DNA from: an uncultured Lachnospiraceae bacterium
GTDB taxonomy: Bacteria; Bacillota_A; Clostridia; Lachnospirales; Lachnospiraceae
Assembly: GCA_910585655.1 (NCBI GenBank)
Contig: CAJUFW010000147.1
Span: 1-8,672, forward strand
Length of the DNA: 8,672 nt
Reading direction: 5' to 3'
The position numbers and the translations under genes were made by a program. Below the pieces are notes generated by a model that was not told the DNA's origin, did no database searches, and saw only the letters and a program-made list of their open reading frames with translations. Positions 1 to 5,814 of this stretch are shown piece after piece. Numbering within the stretch: the first letter of the stretch is position 1; every line of letters starts with the position of its first letter.

Positions 1-35
1 ACACACTCTTTCCCTACACGACGCTCTTCCGATCT
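1..35. other. Illumina TruSeq read-1 adapter (sequencing artefact)
   Basis: Bases 3-35 are an exact 33-base match to the TruSeq read-1 primer/adapter, recognisable from its CCTACACGACGCTCTTCCGA core and its GATCT end. The two bases before it could be the end of an index. Genomic sequence starts at base 36. This is an untrimmed read end left at a contig terminus, so the gene running into it is cut by assembly and not by biology. The sequence match is seen directly; the adapter's identity is established knowledge. Confidence 0.98.
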
Positions 36-1377
36 TGTACATTGCTACATGGTTTACGGTTCCGCTGTTATTGGTATAGAAAATCAAATCGCCCGGCTGT
101 AATGAATCAAAGCTAACCTGATATCCTGCACCTGCACATTGTGATCTGGAATCTCTAGGAATAGAAATACCAAAGCTCTTGTAAACACTTTGTACAAATC
201 CGGAACAATCTGCTCCGTTCGTTAAGCTTGTACCACCGTAAACATATGGATAACCAACAAATTTCTGGGCAAACGCTGCAATCTGCGCGCCGTTAGAAGA
301 TGCTCCTGTATTCGAGGAACTAGAAGTTCCAATCGAAGCGGTCGCATTGTTGCTGCTTACCGGATTCTTCTTTTTGTTGCCGGAACCGGAATTGGATCCG
401 GAATTAGAACTGGAACCGGAACTACCCTGGCTTGAATTATTGTTATTGGAAGAAGTAGACTGGTTCTGGTTTGCCTGCTGCTGTCTCTGCGCCTCTTCCT
501 GCTGTCTTAAGGCCTCCTCTGCCTCCTGCTGTCTGCGGATTTCCGCTTCCTCTTCCTCTATGGTAATCGCATGCTCAAACTCTACTTTAATATCTACAAA
601 CTCGGTAGATACATATCCTGTGATGTCGCCGTCGTCAATGGAAATCTCCACCCATTCGTCGGTCTCACTTAAAACCAGAAGTTCCTCTCCCTGCGGCACC
701 AGAGTAGCAATCTTGGAATCGGTAGACGGATCGATTCGTACCCGCAAGGTCTCGGTATTGACAACTGCCCACTTTGTACCATACTTGTCTACCAGCTCGT
801 CTACGTCAAACCCAATCGCCAAATACTCTGCATTGATATAGCCCTTTGCATTACCGGACTGGATCTTTACCCACTCGCCTTTTCTCTTTAAAATCGTAGC
901 CGCACATCCTTTATAGAGCTTTCCGACGATTTCACTCTCGGTATTCGGCTTCTTACGGATATTGACATAATTGTTGGCAATGGAGACGCCTACATTCTCA
1001 AATTCGGAAGTCGGCTCTTCGTCTGGCTCTTCCTCCTCGTCTTCCTCCTCTGCCGGAGCCTTTGTATCCGTATCTGTCTCTGCCGGCTTATCTGTCTCTC
1101 CGGAAGCTTCCGACGGCTCTCCGGAATGCGTCGCTGTCTCCTGATCCTGTCCTGCTGCTTCTCCGTCTGCCTTTTGATCCGGCACGGCAGAACGCATCAT
1201 CTGATCCGGCTCCTCACTTCCAGCGTCATAAAATTGATCAATATAAAGGGAAATGCCTGCCAGCCCGGAACTGCTTCCTCTCATAGACGCCCGTACATTT
1301 CCCATTTCTCCTAATATTAACGCAGCCGCTGCTGCCACACAAAGCCCTGTCCCTATCTTTATCAACTTCTTCTTCAC
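36..1377 (-). CDS. Secreted SH3-domain NlpC/P60 (C40) peptidoglycan endopeptidase, 3' end missing
   Basis: A secreted cysteine peptidase expected to cut peptide stems of peptidoglycan. 447 complete codons are visible. It starts at a GTG (1375-1377), 7 bases after AGGAGG (1385-1390), giving VKKKLIKIG then a hydrophobic Ala/Leu stretch, a signal peptide with likely cleavage after VRA (residue 30). Order of parts: acidic Glu/Asp/Thr-rich spacer (about 54-127); SH3-like wall-binding domain 1 (about 130-189, NYVNIRKKP); SH3-like domain 2 (about 203-265, LRVRIDPS); a Glu/Gln/Arg-rich probable coiled coil (about 272-306); Ser/Asn/Gly linker (307-345); NlpC/P60 domain from about 363, with catalytic Cys391 in GADCSGF and His443 in NHVAMY. 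The third active-site residue and roughly the last 30-40 residues are missing, because the contig ends in adapter at base 35. The frame stays open through the adapter, so automatic gene calls would add a false tail. It is probably monocistronic from its own promoter. The family is certain; the exact bond cut is inferred. Confidence 0.93.
379..459 (-). repeat. Low-complexity Ser/Asn/Gly linker repeats in the NlpC/P60 gene
   Basis: Codons 307-333 of the hydrolase are almost only Ser, Asn, Gly and Gln. On the plus strand the DNA shows imperfect short repeats of CCGGAA and GGAACC type. It encodes a flexible tether between the coiled coil and the catalytic domain. Such stretches vary in length between strains by slippage; that variability is inferred here. 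Confidence 0.6.
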
Positions 1378-1430
1378 GAATAATCCTCCTTCAAACAAAA
1401 CCCCATCAACACGTTTTCCATTTATCAATT

Positions 1431-1447
1431 ATTACGAAATTGTTACA
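1431..1447 (-). promoter_or_regulatory. WalR-like direct-repeat box in the leader of the wall hydrolase gene
   Basis: Read on the minus strand this is TGTAAC-N5-CGTAAT, matching 11 of 12 defined positions of the WalR (YycF) consensus TGTWAH-N5-TGTWAH. It lies about 7-23 bases downstream of the predicted transcription start, a position more suited to repression than activation. WalRK controls wall hydrolases in Firmicutes, which fits the gene. That it is bound in this organism is inference. Confidence 0.4.
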
Positions 1448-1459
1448 TCTACGATTGAG

Positions 1460-1488
1460 ATTCTATCACAAGTAGGAGGATATGTCAA
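1460..1488 (-). promoter_or_regulatory. Sigma-A promoter of the NlpC/P60 gene
   Basis: On the minus strand: -35 TTGACA (1483-1488), a 17-base spacer and -10 TAGAAT (1460-1465). This is a consensus -35 with one mismatch in the -10. The predicted start near 1453 gives a leader of about 75 bases before the GTG. The promoter separates the hydrolase from trxB upstream. Confidence 0.8.
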
Positions 1489-1535
1489 TGCTAAAATGCA
1501 GAAAACGACAGAAAATCTTAGAAGACATTCCGGCA

Positions 1536-1562
1536 GGACAGCGTACGACACCAGCTCTGTCC
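1536..1562 (-). terminator. Weak hairpin after trxB, possible inefficient terminator
   Basis: GGACAG (1536-1541) and CTGTCC (1557-1562) form a 6-bp stem with a 15-base loop, 7 bases past the trxB stop. No U-run follows directly on the minus strand; only a U-rich stretch some way further on. It may stall or protect the trxB transcript, but it is not a convincing intrinsic terminator. No better one is visible between trxB and the next promoter. Confidence 0.2.
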
Positions 1563-1568
1563 AAGCAA

Positions 1569-2576
1569 TTACGCCAGATAACGCTCTATCGAAGCAATCA
1601 CGTTCGCTCCGTCTGCCGCTGCCGTTATGATCTGCCGAAGCGCTTTTGTCCGCACATCCCCGGCTGCAAAAATCCCTGGCTCGCTTGTACTGCCGGTCTC
1701 GTCCGCCTGGATATATCCGCCCTTATCTAACTCTAGCAGCCCCTTGAAACGCTCCGTATTCGGCAGAATTCCTACCGCCAGGAATACTCCGTCTACTGCG
1801 ATAGTCTGTCTTTCCCCTGTTTTCTTATTAAATGTCAAAATTCCTGCTACCTTATTTCCCTGATCGTTTCCACAAATTTCCTCTACGACAGTGTCCCATA
1901 CAATCTCCACATTGGGCAGCTCCATCAGACGCTTGCTTAAACTGCCTGCCGCCCGGAAGGTATCTCTGCGGTGTATGACATAGACCTTTCGGCACAGACG
2001 TGCCAGAAATATCGCATCCTCTACTGCCACATCGCCTCCTCCGACTACCGCCACATCCTTTTCACGGAAAAACGCCCCGTCACAGGTCGCACAATAAGAA
2101 ACCCCTACTCCGGTCAGCTCTTTTTCTCCCGGAACTCCTAACTTCCGGTGTCTGGCTCCCGTCGCAAGCACCACCGTTTTTGTTTGATAGATCGTCCCGT
2201 CCTCTAGCAACACCTCCCATAGTTCCTCTTCATCCGCTAACTTTGTCGTCCCTGGTTCTTGGGGAGCGAGTTCCTGCCCCGCTGCTTTTAATTCTCTTAA
2301 CTCTTCGACAGACTCTGCTCTCCTTATCTGCCGTACCTCCCCTACAATCGTTTCCATTCCCATCTTTTCTGCGTGTTTCTGGAATTTTTCTGCCAGATCA
2401 AATCCACTGATCCCCGGCAGCCCAGGATAATTCTCTACCTCATAGGTATCTATGATTTGCCCTCCTCCTGACAGTTCCCGTTCCATCACTGCTGCCTTCA
2501 AAGCCGCCCTCGCCGCATAAATAGCCGCTGTCAGTCCTGCCGGACCGGCTCCTATTATCATCACATCATATACCAT
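1569..2576 (-). CDS. trxB: Thioredoxin-disulfide reductase (NADPH) with an insertion in the FAD domain
   Basis: A cytoplasmic flavoenzyme that passes electrons from NADPH through FAD and a redox disulfide to thioredoxin. 335 residues. Seen: FAD-binding GAGPAGLTAA (9-18); ATGARHRKLGVPGEKEL (138-154); the redox pair Cys162/Cys165 in CATCDGAF; NADPH-binding GGGDVAVEDA (179-188); HRRDTFRA (202-209), whose arginines recognise the NADPH phosphate and argue against a ferredoxin-dependent type; and the C-terminal FAD motif GIFAAGDV with LRQIITAAADGA (301-324). The segment between GE (79-80) and ATG (138-140) is about 30 residues longer than in the B. subtilis enzyme as I recall it, with a charged insert at roughly 87-117; the C-terminus is about 14 residues shorter. 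The start ATG has only a modest AAAGGG site. It lies 35 bases after the CPBP gene with no promoter visible between, so the two are probably one operon. Confidence 0.95.
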   Translation of the reverse strand: MVYDVMIIGAGPAGLTAAIYAARAALKAAVMERELSGGGQIIDTYEVENYPGLPGISGFDLAEKFQKHAEKMGMETIVGEVRQIRRAESVEELRELKAAGQELAPQEPGTTKLADEEELWEVLLEDGTIYQTKTVVLATGARHRKLGVPGEKELTGVGVSYCATCDGAFFREKDVAVVGGGDVAVEDAIFLARLCRKVYVIHRRDTFRAAGSLSKRLMELPNVEIVWDTVVEEICGNDQGNKVAGILTFNKKTGERQTIAVDGVFLAVGILPNTERFKGLLELDKGGYIQADETGSTSEPGIFAAGDVRTKALRQIITAAADGANVIASIERYLA

Positions 2577-2611
2577 GTTTTTTCCCTTTCTTCTTTTTTT
2601 ATTTTTTACTG

Positions 2612-3523
2612 CTAACGAATCGAAAGTTCATACAAAATAATATATCCAATACAAATCAACATTCCTGCAACCAACGGCAGCGTCATAAGACGGGCATGTT
2701 TCTCCTGCTTTCTGCCGACCAGTTCTCTCCATATATAGCTTCTTCCCTGCAGGCGGGAAAGCCAGAGTAAAATCAGCGCTGCCAAAATCGTAGGGATAAT
2801 CGCCACTGCGCCGATTTGTAATACGTCTGTTACGGTCACAGCCTCTACTTCTGTTAGTATCGGCATATCCGCCGTCAAATATGTTGTTATGGTAGAAAAC
2901 GCATTGATCGCAAAATGAATTAACATTGTAGAAAGAATGGTATCCGTCGCCTCAATTACTACCGCAAATACACAGCCCATGACAAACGCATAAGAAAATT
3001 GGTTTAAATTCAGGTGCATCAGCCCAAACAGCAGACCGCTTAGCAAAATCCCTTTTGGTACGTTGATTTTCCGGTATTCCTGAAAAAATACCCCTCGATA
3101 GACGGTTTCCTCTAAGACCGCAGGAAGCAGCGCTACAAACAACAGGCTTACCACAAAGGGCAGTTCCGCCAGCTCCTGCAGCTCTGCCGTCGCCTGGTTG
3201 GTCGTTACCAAAAGCGAAATCGCATTGATAAAAGACATAAACGGCATCACCAGCAAAGCAAATAGCAGCACCAAAAACACCCGCGTCAGCTTTAACGGCT
3301 TTAGACGAATCGTTTCCCGAAGCGGCTGTTTTACCAGAAGCAGATAGGCTATTGTAGGGGCAGCTAAAATCAACTGGGAAATCCCCAAACGGAGTAAAAT
3401 ACTATCCATTTTTGCCAAAACCTCCGATAAACCGATACTTGCTCCAAAATAAAATAAAACCGTCACCAAAAAAGTTCCGTTGACCAGCCGGTAACGTTCC
3501 TTATCCGCCCTTTTTGCCTCCAT
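2612..3523 (-). CDS. CPBP-family intramembrane glutamic protease (CAAX/ABI family)
   Basis: A multi-pass membrane protein of the CPBP (Abi, PF02517) family. Relatives process prenylated proteins in eukaryotes; in bacteria some give bacteriocin self-immunity or cleave membrane substrates, but most are uncharacterised. 303 residues with about eight hydrophobic segments (near 14-36, 42-65, 80-107, 121-137, 158-196, 197-215, 232-255, 280-298). All three catalytic motifs are intact: EExxxR at Glu138/Glu139/Arg143 (EETVYRG), FxxxH at Phe166-His170 (FGLMH) and HxxxN at His203-Asn207 (HFAIN). The ATG lies 7 bases after GAGGAG. It is the first gene of a likely operon with trxB and is read divergently from the thioesterase gene. 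The substrate cannot be told from sequence. No bacteriocin gene is nearby, so an immunity role is not supported here. Confidence 0.9.
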   Translation of the reverse strand: MEAKRADKERYRLVNGTFLVTVLFYFGASIGLSEVLAKMDSILLRLGISQLILAAPTIAYLLLVKQPLRETIRLKPLKLTRVFLVLLFALLVMPFMSFINAISLLVTTNQATAELQELAELPFVVSLLFVALLPAVLEETVYRGVFFQEYRKINVPKGILLSGLLFGLMHLNLNQFSYAFVMGCVFAVVIEATDTILSTMLIHFAINAFSTITTYLTADMPILTEVEAVTVTDVLQIGAVAIIPTILAALILLWLSRLQGRSYIWRELVGRKQEKHARLMTLPLVAGMLICIGYIILYELSIR

Positions 3524-3573
3524 GTTCGCTCCTCCTCTTTCTTCGCTTCTTTTTTCTTTGAAGCTCTTCCTTT

Positions 3574-3586
3574 AGTGTAACACACT
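3574..3586. promoter_or_regulatory. Short dyad overlapping the CPBP -10 element, possible operator
   Basis: AGTGT-AAC-ACACT is a 5-bp perfect dyad with a 3-base centre. It covers the whole -10 hexamer of the CPBP promoter, where a bound protein would block RNA polymerase. It does not match the FapR consensus I know. No regulator gene lies in the window. Confidence 0.3.
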
Positions 3587-3602
3587 CCCTCCCATTCAGC
3601 AA
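3574..3602 (-). promoter_or_regulatory. Predicted sigma-A promoter of the CPBP-trxB operon
   Basis: On the minus strand: -35 TTGCTG (3597-3602), 17-base spacer, -10 TACACT (3574-3579), preceded by a TG one base upstream (extended -10). It is weaker than the facing promoter. Predicted leader is about 45 bases to the ATG at 3523. Confidence 0.55.
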
Positions 3603-3606
3603 GAGC

Positions 3607-3635
3607 TTGACAAATCCATAGAAGCACTCTATATT
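3607..3635 (+). promoter_or_regulatory. Sigma-A promoter of the thioesterase-cvfB operon
   Basis: -35 TTGACA (3607-3612), 17-base spacer, -10 TATATT (3630-3635): near consensus. Predicted start near 3642 gives a short leader of about 33 bases. Its -35 is only 4 bases from the -35 of the divergent CPBP promoter, so polymerases on the two should compete. Confidence 0.8.
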
Positions 3636-3674
3636 ATATAGAAGAAATTGGGAAGAAAGGACTAAAAAATCGTT

Positions 3675-4424
3675 ATGTATACCTTCCATAGTCGAGTTCG
3701 ATACAGCGAAACCGCAGAAGACGGCAGGTTAAGCCTACATTCTGCCGTCAATTATTTTCAGGATTGCAGTACCTTCCAGTCGGAGGAGCTTGGGGTAGGG
3801 GTCAAAGCCCTGCAGGAAGCCCATCATGCCTGGCTGATGAATTCGTGGCAGGTGGTATTGGCAGATCGCCCTGCTCTCGGAGAAGAAATTGCCGTCAGTA
3901 CCTGGGCTTATGGTTTTAAGGGCTGCTATGGCTACCGGAATTTTCTGATTCAGGATCAGAGCGGAAACGATCTTGCCTACGCCAATTCTATCTGGGTTTA
4001 TGTAGATACCCAGACAGGACGTCCCAGCCGCTGCAGTGAAGATGTCGTAGCAGCCTATCCGATGGAACCGGCTTATCCAATGGAACATGCCCCACGCAAG
4101 ATCGCAGTTCCTGCTACTCTGACTTTGCAGCCTTCTTTTTTTGTGCAGCCTTCCGATATTGATACGAACCATCATGTCAATAATTGCTGCTATATCCGTA
4201 TGGCTGCAGACGTCTTGCTCACTTATGCCGCCGCCAATCAGACCGTTCTGCCCTCTTTTCGTCAGGTACGGGCAGAATACCGTAGTCCTGCCGTATTGGG
4301 CGACGCTGTTTTTCCCTCTTTTGCCCGTACGCTTACTTCACAGGATTCGGAATCCTATACTGTGGTACTGGCGGCAGAAAATGAAAAAATTTATTGTATT
4401 GTAGAATTTGGTCAGCCCTGTTGA
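3675..4424 (+). CDS. Acyl-[acyl-carrier-protein] thioesterase (FatA/FatB type)
   Basis: A predicted cytoplasmic enzyme that hydrolyses acyl-ACP to free fatty acid and ACP (EC 3.1.2.14, PF01643), pulling chains out of fatty acid synthesis. 249 residues, two hot-dog domains. Domain 1 carries RYSETAEDGRLSLHSAVNYF (9-28) and QDCSTFQSEELGVG (29-42); domain 2 carries DIDTNHHVNN (161-170) and AEYRSPAVLGD (200-210). Asp163, Asn165, His167 and Glu201 have the same spacing as the Asp-Asn-His-Glu network reported for plant FatB, so the active site looks complete. The start is secure because TAA lies in frame at 3663-3665 and the N-terminus fits the family, but AAAGGA (3656-3661) sits an unusually long 13 bases away. 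A small tandem repeat (AYPMEP/AYPMEH, 127-138) lies in the linker. It is the first gene of an operon with cvfB, 23 bases apart. Chain-length preference cannot be read from sequence. Confidence 0.92.
   Translation: MYTFHSRVRYSETAEDGRLSLHSAVNYFQDCSTFQSEELGVGVKALQEAHHAWLMNSWQVVLADRPALGEEIAVSTWAYGFKGCYGYRNFLIQDQSGNDLAYANSIWVYVDTQTGRPSRCSEDVVAAYPMEPAYPMEHAPRKIAVPATLTLQPSFFVQPSDIDTNHHVNNCCYIRMAADVLLTYAAANQTVLPSFRQVRAEYRSPAVLGDAVFPSFARTLTSQDSESYTVVLAAENEKIYCIVEFGQPC
4053..4088 (+). repeat. 18-bp imperfect tandem repeat in the thioesterase gene
   Basis: Two adjacent 18-base units (4053-4070, 4071-4088) agree at 14 of 18 positions and encode AYPMEP then AYPMEH in the linker between hot-dog domains. 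The frame is kept. Confidence 0.5.
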
Positions 4425-4447
4425 CCGATCTACCAAAGGAGAATTTT

Positions 4448-5317
4448 ATGTTAAAGCTTGGAGAATTACAGACTCTTATTGCCGTCCGGCGTTCGGAATA
4501 CGGCATGTATTTGGCAGAGAAGGCAGATACCGACCGTAACGCCTCTACTGTCCTGCTTCCTAACAACCAGACCCCGCGCGAACTTTCCCCAGGAGATCCG
4601 ATTGAAGTATTCCTCTACCGGGATTCTGAAGATCGGCTTATCGCCACTACGACCGTTCCTGCCCTTACACTTGGCGGTCTGGCTGTCCTGCCGGTCAAAG
4701 AAGTCAGCCGAATCGGAGCCTTTTTAAGCTGGGGGCTGACAAAAGATCTGATGCTGCCGTTTCGTGAACAGACTTATCACGTACAGGCAGGCGATTATGT
4801 TTTAGTAAGCCTTTATATCGACAAAAGCAGCCGCCTTTGCGCTACAATGAAGGTTTATTCTTATCTTGAAACCAATGCGCCTTATCAAAAAGAAGAAATG
4901 GTCTCTGGTATCGTCTATGAGCTAAGCCAGAACCTGGGCGCCTTTGTCGCCGTAGACAACCGTTACTCTGCTCTTATTCCAAAGCAAGAGCTGTTCCGTC
5001 CTCTTACTCCGGGCGAACAAATCAGCGCCCGTGTTTCCGATATCCGAGAAGACGGGAAGCTTACCCTTTCTCTACGGGACAAGTCCTATCTTCAGATTCA
5101 GCCGGATGCTGTTAAAATTGAAGAAAAGCTGAAAGCAAACAACGGCTTCCTTCCATTTCATGACAAATCCTCTGCTGATGCAATCAAAGCTGAGTTTTCC
5201 CTTAGCAAAAACGCATTTAAGCGCGCCGTCGGGCATCTGTTAAAGGAGGGAAAAATCACATTGGAAGAAAACGGCATCCGTCTTCTGTCACCAGACGGAT
5301 CTTTCCGTCCCCTTTGA
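4448..5317 (+). CDS. cvfB: CvfB/YitL-family S1 RNA-binding protein
   Basis: A predicted cytoplasmic RNA-binding protein of the CvfB family (conserved virulence factor B; YitL in B. subtilis), which affects virulence gene expression in Staphylococcus through RNA binding; its role in Clostridia is not established. 289 residues, close to the usual length. Three S1-like OB domains: about 1-68 (LGELQTLIAVRRSEYGMYL), about 76-138 (GLAVLPVKEVSRIGAFLSWG) and about 150-211 (GIVYELSQNLGAFVAVDNRY to DGKLTLSLRD). A winged-helix C-terminal domain follows (about 222-283), including FSLSKNAFKRAVGHLLKEGK (250-269). The ATG at 4448 is chosen over one at 4394 because AAAGGAG (4435-4441) is 6 bases upstream, the 4394 version would overlap the thioesterase, and the family begins at this point. 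It ends 8 bases from the convergent yvyF stop. Confidence 0.9.
   Translation: MLKLGELQTLIAVRRSEYGMYLAEKADTDRNASTVLLPNNQTPRELSPGDPIEVFLYRDSEDRLIATTTVPALTLGGLAVLPVKEVSRIGAFLSWGLTKDLMLPFREQTYHVQAGDYVLVSLYIDKSSRLCATMKVYSYLETNAPYQKEEMVSGIVYELSQNLGAFVAVDNRYSALIPKQELFRPLTPGEQISARVSDIREDGKLTLSLRDKSYLQIQPDAVKIEEKLKANNGFLPFHDKSSADAIKAEFSLSKNAFKRAVGHLLKEGKITLEENGIRLLSPDGSFRPL
5266..5286 (-). terminator. Weak hairpin downstream of yvyF on the minus strand
   Basis: On the minus strand a 9-bp stem with one G-U pair (AGAAGACGG, ATG loop, CCGTTTTCT) lies about 40 bases past the yvyF stop, inside the cvfB coding end. Its U-run falls within the stem's right arm and not after it, so termination here would be weak. 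It is the only candidate seen for the recD2-comFC-yvyF direction, apart from a GACGGA/TCCGTC stem (5294-5309) with no U-tail on this strand. Confidence 0.2.
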
Positions 5318-5325
5318 TGCCCCTT

Positions 5326-5730
5326 TTACTGATCCAAAAAGTGCATTTTGTCTTTATTATGCTCCGGCTTTTTCACTTCCGGAGCCTTTTTCTTTTCGTA
5401 TAGACCATCCAGACGGGTTGCCATTTTAGCCTTGCAGGACTCGCAAAAACGTCCTGTACGAATCATCGCCCCACAGTGTTCACATTCAATCCCAATCTGA
5501 GAATCCTCCGTAAAGGTCAGGCGCTCCTCTCTTACCCAACGCTTGATCTGGGCAACCGATACCTCACACGCCTCAGAAATCGCCTTTAATCCGGCGTGTG
5601 GATTGTCCCTTACATAATCCTTTGTTATCTGGAACTTCTCCTCTAACAACTTTTTACATGCCTGGCAAAGCGGCACCCCTCCCATATGGTTAAACAGCTT
5701 TCCACACCCTTTGCAATTGATAACATCCAT
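5326..5730 (-). CDS. yvyF: YvyF-like flagellar-operon protein (TIGR03826 type), double zinc ribbon
   Basis: A small cytoplasmic protein resembling YvyF, encoded next to comFC and flagellar genes in B. subtilis; its biochemical role is not well established. 134 residues. Seen: an N-terminal four-Cys zinc site Cys6/Cys9/Cys22/Cys25; a helix-turn-helix-like stretch (47-71, GLKAISEACEVSVAQIKRWV), suggesting nucleic-acid binding; a second four-Cys site Cys83/Cys86/Cys96/Cys99; and a Lys/Glu-rich tail (112-128). The ATG lies 10 bases after AGGAG (5741-5745). It follows comFC by 84 bases with no convincing promoter between, so it is probably cotranscribed. In B. subtilis flgM, flgN and flgK come next; here the next gene is convergent cvfB, so the flagellar link has been broken locally. 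Its 3' end also carries the terminator of the opposite operon. Confidence 0.82.
   Translation of the reverse strand: MDVINCKGCGKLFNHMGGVPLCQACKKLLEEKFQITKDYVRDNPHAGLKAISEACEVSVAQIKRWVREERLTFTEDSQIGIECEHCGAMIRTGRFCESCKAKMATRLDGLYEKKKAPEVKKPEHNKDKMHFLDQ
5361..5396 (+). terminator. Intrinsic terminator of the thioesterase-cvfB operon, inside yvyF
   Basis: GCTCCGG (5361-5367), an 11-base loop and CCGGAGC (5379-5385) form a perfect 7-bp GC-rich stem, followed by CTTTTTCTTTT. It is 44 bases past the cvfB stop and works only for plus-strand transcripts; no U-run follows the hairpin on the minus strand. The whole element lies in the coding sequence for the charged yvyF tail (KAPEVKKPEH). Confidence 0.82.
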
Positions 5731-5814
5731 CTTTTCTTCACTCCTACCTTTTTATAATATCCCCCGGCAACCGTTTCTAGCGCCGCCTTTTGGGTTTGCT
5801 CCCTCTTAAAACGC

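Larger units (their letters stand above)
3561..3608. repeat. 8-bp inverted repeat spanning the CPBP promoter
   Basis: AAGCTCTT (3561-3568) and its exact reverse complement AAGAGCTT (3601-3608) lie 32 bases apart. The right arm overlaps the -35 elements of both divergent promoters. It could be a pair of half-sites for a shared regulator. Eight bases is short, and chance cannot be excluded. Confidence 0.3.

Noticed and set aside
347..841. Plus-strand ORF rich in Pro-Glu-Leu repeats
   Set aside because: It is the antisense of the Ser/Asn/Gly linker and coiled coil of the NlpC/P60 gene, whose frame shows clear domains.
1488..1730. A plus-strand ORF of 80 codons with AGGAGG 8 bases before its ATG
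   Set aside because: The apparent ribosome binding site falls inside the promoter spacer of the minus-strand hydrolase, about two thirds of the ORF is antisense to the trxB 3' end, and the protein resembles nothing I recognise.
2000..2410. Long plus-strand ORF over trxB
   Set aside because: Pro/Leu/Ser-rich composition typical of the strand opposite a GC-balanced gene; trxB motifs are unmistakable on the minus strand.
3735..4175. Minus-strand ORF inside the thioesterase gene
   Set aside because: It lies wholly antisense to a well-supported gene with family motifs and has no recognisable features.
5731..5814. Possible promoter (TATTAT-like) between comFC and yvyF
   Set aside because: No acceptable -35 at a usable distance on either strand and no sigma-28 pattern; cotranscription with comFC is simpler.
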